64,000 nt of DNA from Rhizobium sp. NXC24. GTDB taxonomy: Bacteria > Pseudomonadota > Alphaproteobacteria > Rhizobiales > Rhizobiaceae. Within the stretch, counting starts at the first letter, position 1. Every line of letters begins with the position of its first letter. Below, one piece after another: positions 61,010-64,000 of the stretch. The position numbers and the translations under genes are program-made. The stretch lies in NCBI RefSeq assembly GCF_002944315.1, contig NZ_CP024311.1, forward strand, positions 3,912,501 through 3,976,500, in the 5' to 3' direction. The notes beneath the pieces were generated by a model. It had not been told where the DNA came from. It searched no databases and was given only the letters and a program-made list of their open reading frames with translations.

Positions 61010-62293
61010 ATGACTTTGACGATCGATCGCCGGCAGTTGCTTGCCGGCATGGCAGCGACGCTAGCTTTCAGCGGTATCGGACTTAACCGCGCCAATGCGG
61101 CAACCTCCATGCGCCTTCTTTGGTGGGGATCGAAGGAGCGAAGCGATCGCACGTTTGCGGCAGTGAAGGCCTATCAGGCCAAGAACCCGGACGTCACGAT
61201 CGCCGGCGAATCCTTCGGCTGGGACAGCTACTGGACGCGTCTTGCCACGCAGACCGGCGGCGGCAATGCGCCCGACCTCATTCAGATGGATTATCGCTAC
61301 ATCTTTGAATATGCCCGCCGCGGCGCGTTGCTCGACATGACGCCCTATCTCGGCAAGAGCCTGGCGATCGAGGATTTCGGGGCTCCCAATATCAATTCCG
61401 GCAAGGTCGATGGCAAGATTTACGGCGTCAATCTCGGGGTCAATTCCTCCATGGTCGTCGTCAATGTGGCAGCCTGGCAGGAAGCCGGCGTCGAGCCGCC
61501 GCATGACGGCATGACCTGGGAGCAGCTCGGCGAGGCCTGCGCCAAGGTCACCGCCGCCAAGAAACGCCGCGGCTTCTACGGCACCGCAGATCAGAGCGGC
61601 GGAGAGCCCGACTTCGAATGCTGGCTGCGCCAGCGCGGCAAGGCGCTCTATACGAGCGACGGCAAGCTCGGCTTCGAGGCCAAGGATGCCGCCGAATGGT
61701 TTTCCTTCTGGGACCATCTGCGCGAAATCGGCGCCTGCGTGCCGGCCGACGTGCAGGCGCTCTACAAGCAGACCCTCGAGACTGACATGCTGGTGACCAA
61801 GAAGGCGGCCGTCAGCTACGCCTTTTCCAACCAGTTCGTCGCCATTCAGGGCCTCGTCAAGGAAAAGATCGACCTGATCGCCTATCCCAGCGACCCCGGC
61901 AGCAAGCCCGGCCAGTATCTGAAACCCTCGATGCTGATGTCGGTTTCGGCAACCTCCGCAAACAAGGACGCCGCCGTCGCCTTCGTCAATTATCTCGTGG
62001 AAGATCCAGAAGGCGCAAAGATACTCGGCGTAGAGCGCGGCGTTCCCGCCTCCCCGAAGATCCGCGATCTGCTGACGCCGGATCTCGATGCGACAAGCAA
62101 ACAGGTTGTCGACTACATCGGCCGATTGACGCCGAAGGTCGGAGCACTCCCGCCGTCTCCGCCGAACGGTGCCGGTGAAAATGCATTCCTGCTGAAGAAA
62201 ATCGCCGAGGAAGTGGCTTTCGGCAAAACCAGCGCGCAGGACGCTGGAGCGAAGTTCACCGAACAGGCGGCGGCAAACATTACGCGAGGCTGA
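61010..62293 (+). CDS. Tat-type sugar ABC transporter solute-binding protein
   Basis: 427 residues with a twin-arginine-type signal (IDRRQLLAGMAATLAFSG, cleavage after ANA). The mature protein begins ATSMRLLWWGSKERSDRTFAAV; it has the family-1 binding-protein layout and the ILGVERGVPASPKIRDLL stretch near the C-terminus. Related to the orphan protein at 49474-50769. Start at 61010 follows ggggaggagaccagg. First gene of an ABC operon continuing to the window edge; the ATPase is not in the window. Confidence 0.92.
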   Translation: MTLTIDRRQLLAGMAATLAFSGIGLNRANAATSMRLLWWGSKERSDRTFAAVKAYQAKNPDVTIAGESFGWDSYWTRLATQTGGGNAPDLIQMDYRYIFEYARRGALLDMTPYLGKSLAIEDFGAPNINSGKVDGKIYGVNLGVNSSMVVVNVAAWQEAGVEPPHDGMTWEQLGEACAKVTAAKKRRGFYGTADQSGGEPDFECWLRQRGKALYTSDGKLGFEAKDAAEWFSFWDHLREIGACVPADVQALYKQTLETDMLVTKKAAVSYAFSNQFVAIQGLVKEKIDLIAYPSDPGSKPGQYLKPSMLMSVSATSANKDAAVAFVNYLVEDPEGAKILGVERGVPASPKIRDLLTPDLDATSKQVVDYIGRLTPKVGALPPSPPNGAGENAFLLKKIAEEVAFGKTSAQDAGAKFTEQAAANITRG

Positions 62294-62297
62294 TACC

Positions 62298-63266
62298 GTG
62301 GGTACAAACAGCAAGAGCGTTGCCGGCGGCTTGGCCGTCGGCGAGCGCGCGCCGTTGCGCGTCGAAACTTATCAGAAGGCGCCGAGTGCATTTGCGCGCA
62401 ACGCGCCGGGCTATTTGTTTCTCCTGCCCTGGTTCATCGGCTTCTTCGGCCTGACGCTTGGACCGGCGATCGTGTCGCTCTACCTGTCCTTCACCGACTA
62501 TAACCTGCTGCAGGCGCCGCATTTGGTTGGGCTGGACAATTATGCGCGCATCGCCACCGGTGACGACAAGTTCATCTCGTCGATGAAGGTGACGCTGTTC
62601 TATGTCGTCTGCTCGGTTCCGCTGAAGCTTGCCTTCGCGCTGATGGTGGCGCTGTTGCTCAACCGCGGCATTCGTGGCCTGCCGATCTATCGCGCCATCT
62701 TCTATCTGCCGTCGCTGCTCGGCTCCAGCGTCGCCATCGCCGTGCTCTGGCGGCAGATTTTCGATGGCGACGGCGTCGTCAATACCCTGCTCTGGTATGT
62801 GCTCGGCATCAACGGACCAAGCTGGATCTCCAACCCCAACTATTCCCTCTACACCCTCATCATCCTGGCCATCTGGCAGTTCGGCTCGCCGATGATCATC
62901 TTCCTTGCCGGCCTCCGGCAGATCCCGACCGATCTCTATGAGGCGGCCAGCCTCGACGGCGCTTCGAAGGCACGAATCTTCTTCAAGATCACCCTGCCGC
63001 TCTTGACGCCGGTCATCTTCTTCAACGCGGTCGTGCAGACCATCGACGCCTTCAAGGCCTTCACGCCGGCCTATGTCATCTCGTCCGGCACCGGCGGGCC
63101 GATCGACTCGACGCTGTTCTACACGCTCTACCTCTACCAGGAAGCCTTCGGCTATTTCCGCATGGGATATGCCGCAGCCCTCGCCTGGGTCCTGGTGATC
63201 ATCATCGCGGTCTTCACCGCCTTCTCCTTCCTCTCCGCTCGTTATTGGGTTCACTACGATGACTGA
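62298..63266 (+). CDS. Sugar ABC transporter permease (MalF type)
   Basis: 322-residue permease starting with GTG at 62298, four bases after the binding-protein stop, with gagg upstream. A cytoplasmic N-terminus (about 38 residues) is followed by about six spans. The EAA loop reads TDLYEAASLDGASKARIFFKITLPLLTP. It overlaps the next permease by eight bases (63259-63266). Confidence 0.93.
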   Translation: MGTNSKSVAGGLAVGERAPLRVETYQKAPSAFARNAPGYLFLLPWFIGFFGLTLGPAIVSLYLSFTDYNLLQAPHLVGLDNYARIATGDDKFISSMKVTLFYVVCSVPLKLAFALMVALLLNRGIRGLPIYRAIFYLPSLLGSSVAIAVLWRQIFDGDGVVNTLLWYVLGINGPSWISNPNYSLYTLIILAIWQFGSPMIIFLAGLRQIPTDLYEAASLDGASKARIFFKITLPLLTPVIFFNAVVQTIDAFKAFTPAYVISSGTGGPIDSTLFYTLYLYQEAFGYFRMGYAAALAWVLVIIIAVFTAFSFLSARYWVHYDD

Positions 63267-64000
63267 CGCGAAGCTCACCCATTTTCCCGACAATCTGAAC
63301 CCGCCGCGCGAGCGTCCCTGGTTCCTGTCCGTTCTCATCCATGTCGCGCTGGTCGGCGCATCGATCGTGATGCTCTATCCGCTGCTGTGGATGCTGTCCG
63401 GTTCGGTCAAGGATCAGAACGAAATCTTTGGCTCGGCCTCGCTAATCCCGTCGCAGTTCGACTTCAGCGCCTATGCCCGCGGCTGGTTCGGCGGGCAGGT
63501 GAATTTCGGCTCGTTCGTGTGGAATTCCGTCGTCATCGCCGTCCTTTCCGTCATCGGCAATGTCGTCTCCTGCTCCCTAGCGGCCTATGCCTTCGCGCGG
63601 CTGAATTTCTGGGGCAAAAATTTCTGGTTCGCACTGATGCTCGGCACGCTGATGCTGCCCTATCATGTGACGCTGATCCCGCAATATATCCTGTTCCTGA
63701 AGCTCGGCTGGGTGAAAACCATGCTGCCGCTGGTCGTGCCGAAATTCCTTGCGGTCGACGCCTTCTTCATCTTCCTGATGGTGCAGTTCTTCCGCGGCAT
63801 CCCCCGTGAACTCGACGAAGCGGCGATGATGGATGGGTGCAGCCCGTGGCGCATCTATTGGCGCATCATGATGCCGCTGTCGCTGCCGGTTCTCGCCACC
63901 GCCGCCATCTTCTCCTTCATTTGGACCTGGGACGATTTCTTCGGTCCGCTGATCTATCTCTCCGACATCAACACCTACACGGTGCAGCTCGGCCTGCGCT
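63259..64000 (+). CDS. Sugar ABC transporter permease (MalG type), truncated by window edge
   Basis: Starts at ATG 63259 inside the end of the previous gene and stays open to base 64000, giving 247 residues so far (usual length about 280-300). Spans are evident near 22-45, 90-112, 125-145, 155-180 and 215-235. The EAA loop reads RELDEAAMMDGCSPWRIYWRIMMPLSLP. The product is missing only its last part. Partner of the MalF-type permease. Confidence 0.92.
   Translation, partial: MTDAKLTHFPDNLNPPRERPWFLSVLIHVALVGASIVMLYPLLWMLSGSVKDQNEIFGSASLIPSQFDFSAYARGWFGGQVNFGSFVWNSVVIAVLSVIGNVVSCSLAAYAFARLNFWGKNFWFALMLGTLMLPYHVTLIPQYILFLKLGWVKTMLPLVVPKFLAVDAFFIFLMVQFFRGIPRELDEAAMMDGCSPWRIYWRIMMPLSLPVLATAAIFSFIWTWDDFFGPLIYLSDINTYTVQLGLR

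Overview
The window looks like chromosome (or a large secondary replicon) of a fast-growing Rhizobium-type alphaproteobacterium. Supporting signs are high GC throughout, a complete hut locus with HutF, a GlpSTPQUV-type glycerol ABC transporter, several sugar ABC systems with Gfo/Idh/MocA dehydrogenases, an actP/hmrR-like copper pair, and two families of palindromic intergenic repeats typical of rhizobia. No rRNA, tRNA, CRISPR array, phage or complete insertion sequence was seen. All identifications come from reading motifs and translated sequence; no database search was run.

Layout. 0-1.4 kb: 3' end of a Cu(I) P-type ATPase and its CueR/HmrR regulator. 1.4-3.4 kb: repeat, a decayed copy of a thiolase tail, a small membrane protein and the intact thiolase. 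3.5-4.2 kb: a VapBC-type toxin-antitoxin pair. 4.2-6.9 kb: small exported protein, DHA2-type MFS exporter, cytoplasmic sulfite-oxidase-fold enzyme. 7.0-14.3 kb: hutIHUD on the minus strand, divergent from hutF-hutC, with a TGTA-TA-TACA operator between them. 14.4-18.4 kb: 50-residue membrane peptide, TetR regulator, exported beta-rich protein, cytochrome b, molybdopterin oxidoreductase and a small exported protein, a candidate periplasmic redox module. 18.5-24.5 kb: second toxin-antitoxin pair, Lrp regulator with a divergent non-canonical tryptophan-dioxygenase-family gene, mntR, mntH, and an M23-like protein lacking one zinc ligand. 24.7-31 kb: GFA protein, SMP-30 lactonase, a PaoABC-type aldehyde oxidoreductase operon and a divergent TetR gene.

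31-40 kb: a sugar ABC operon (SBP, two permeases, ATPase) divergent from a ROK regulator, a Gfo/Idh/MocA dehydrogenase and a ThuA-domain protein, then a ZntB-like transporter. 40.5-42 kb: GntR regulator whose own start codon lies in a perfect palindrome, OsmC protein, and a decayed enolase-superfamily gene. 42.1-48.7 kb: glpSTPQUV with promoter and terminator. 48.8-64 kb: a carbohydrate accessory region holding two related Tat-type solute-binding proteins (one without transport partners), LacI, DUF2264, a D-2-hydroxyacid dehydrogenase, an SLT-domain lipoprotein, two more Gfo/Idh/MocA proteins, an enolase-superfamily enzyme, a TetR regulator with two matching operators, and permeases running off the right edge.

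The theme is nutrient scavenging (histidine, glycerol, aldehydes, several unknown sugars or sugar acids), metal homeostasis (Cu, Mn, probably Zn) and redox repair. The best candidates for something little described are the TetR-controlled module at 14.7-18 kb, the altered tryptophan-dioxygenase-family protein at 19.8 kb, and the DUF2264-centred carbohydrate region. Small-scale genome wear is also visible: a partial thiolase duplication, a dehydratase remnant, a DUF427 gene that has lost its stop codon, and a repeat that forms the end of the copper ATPase.
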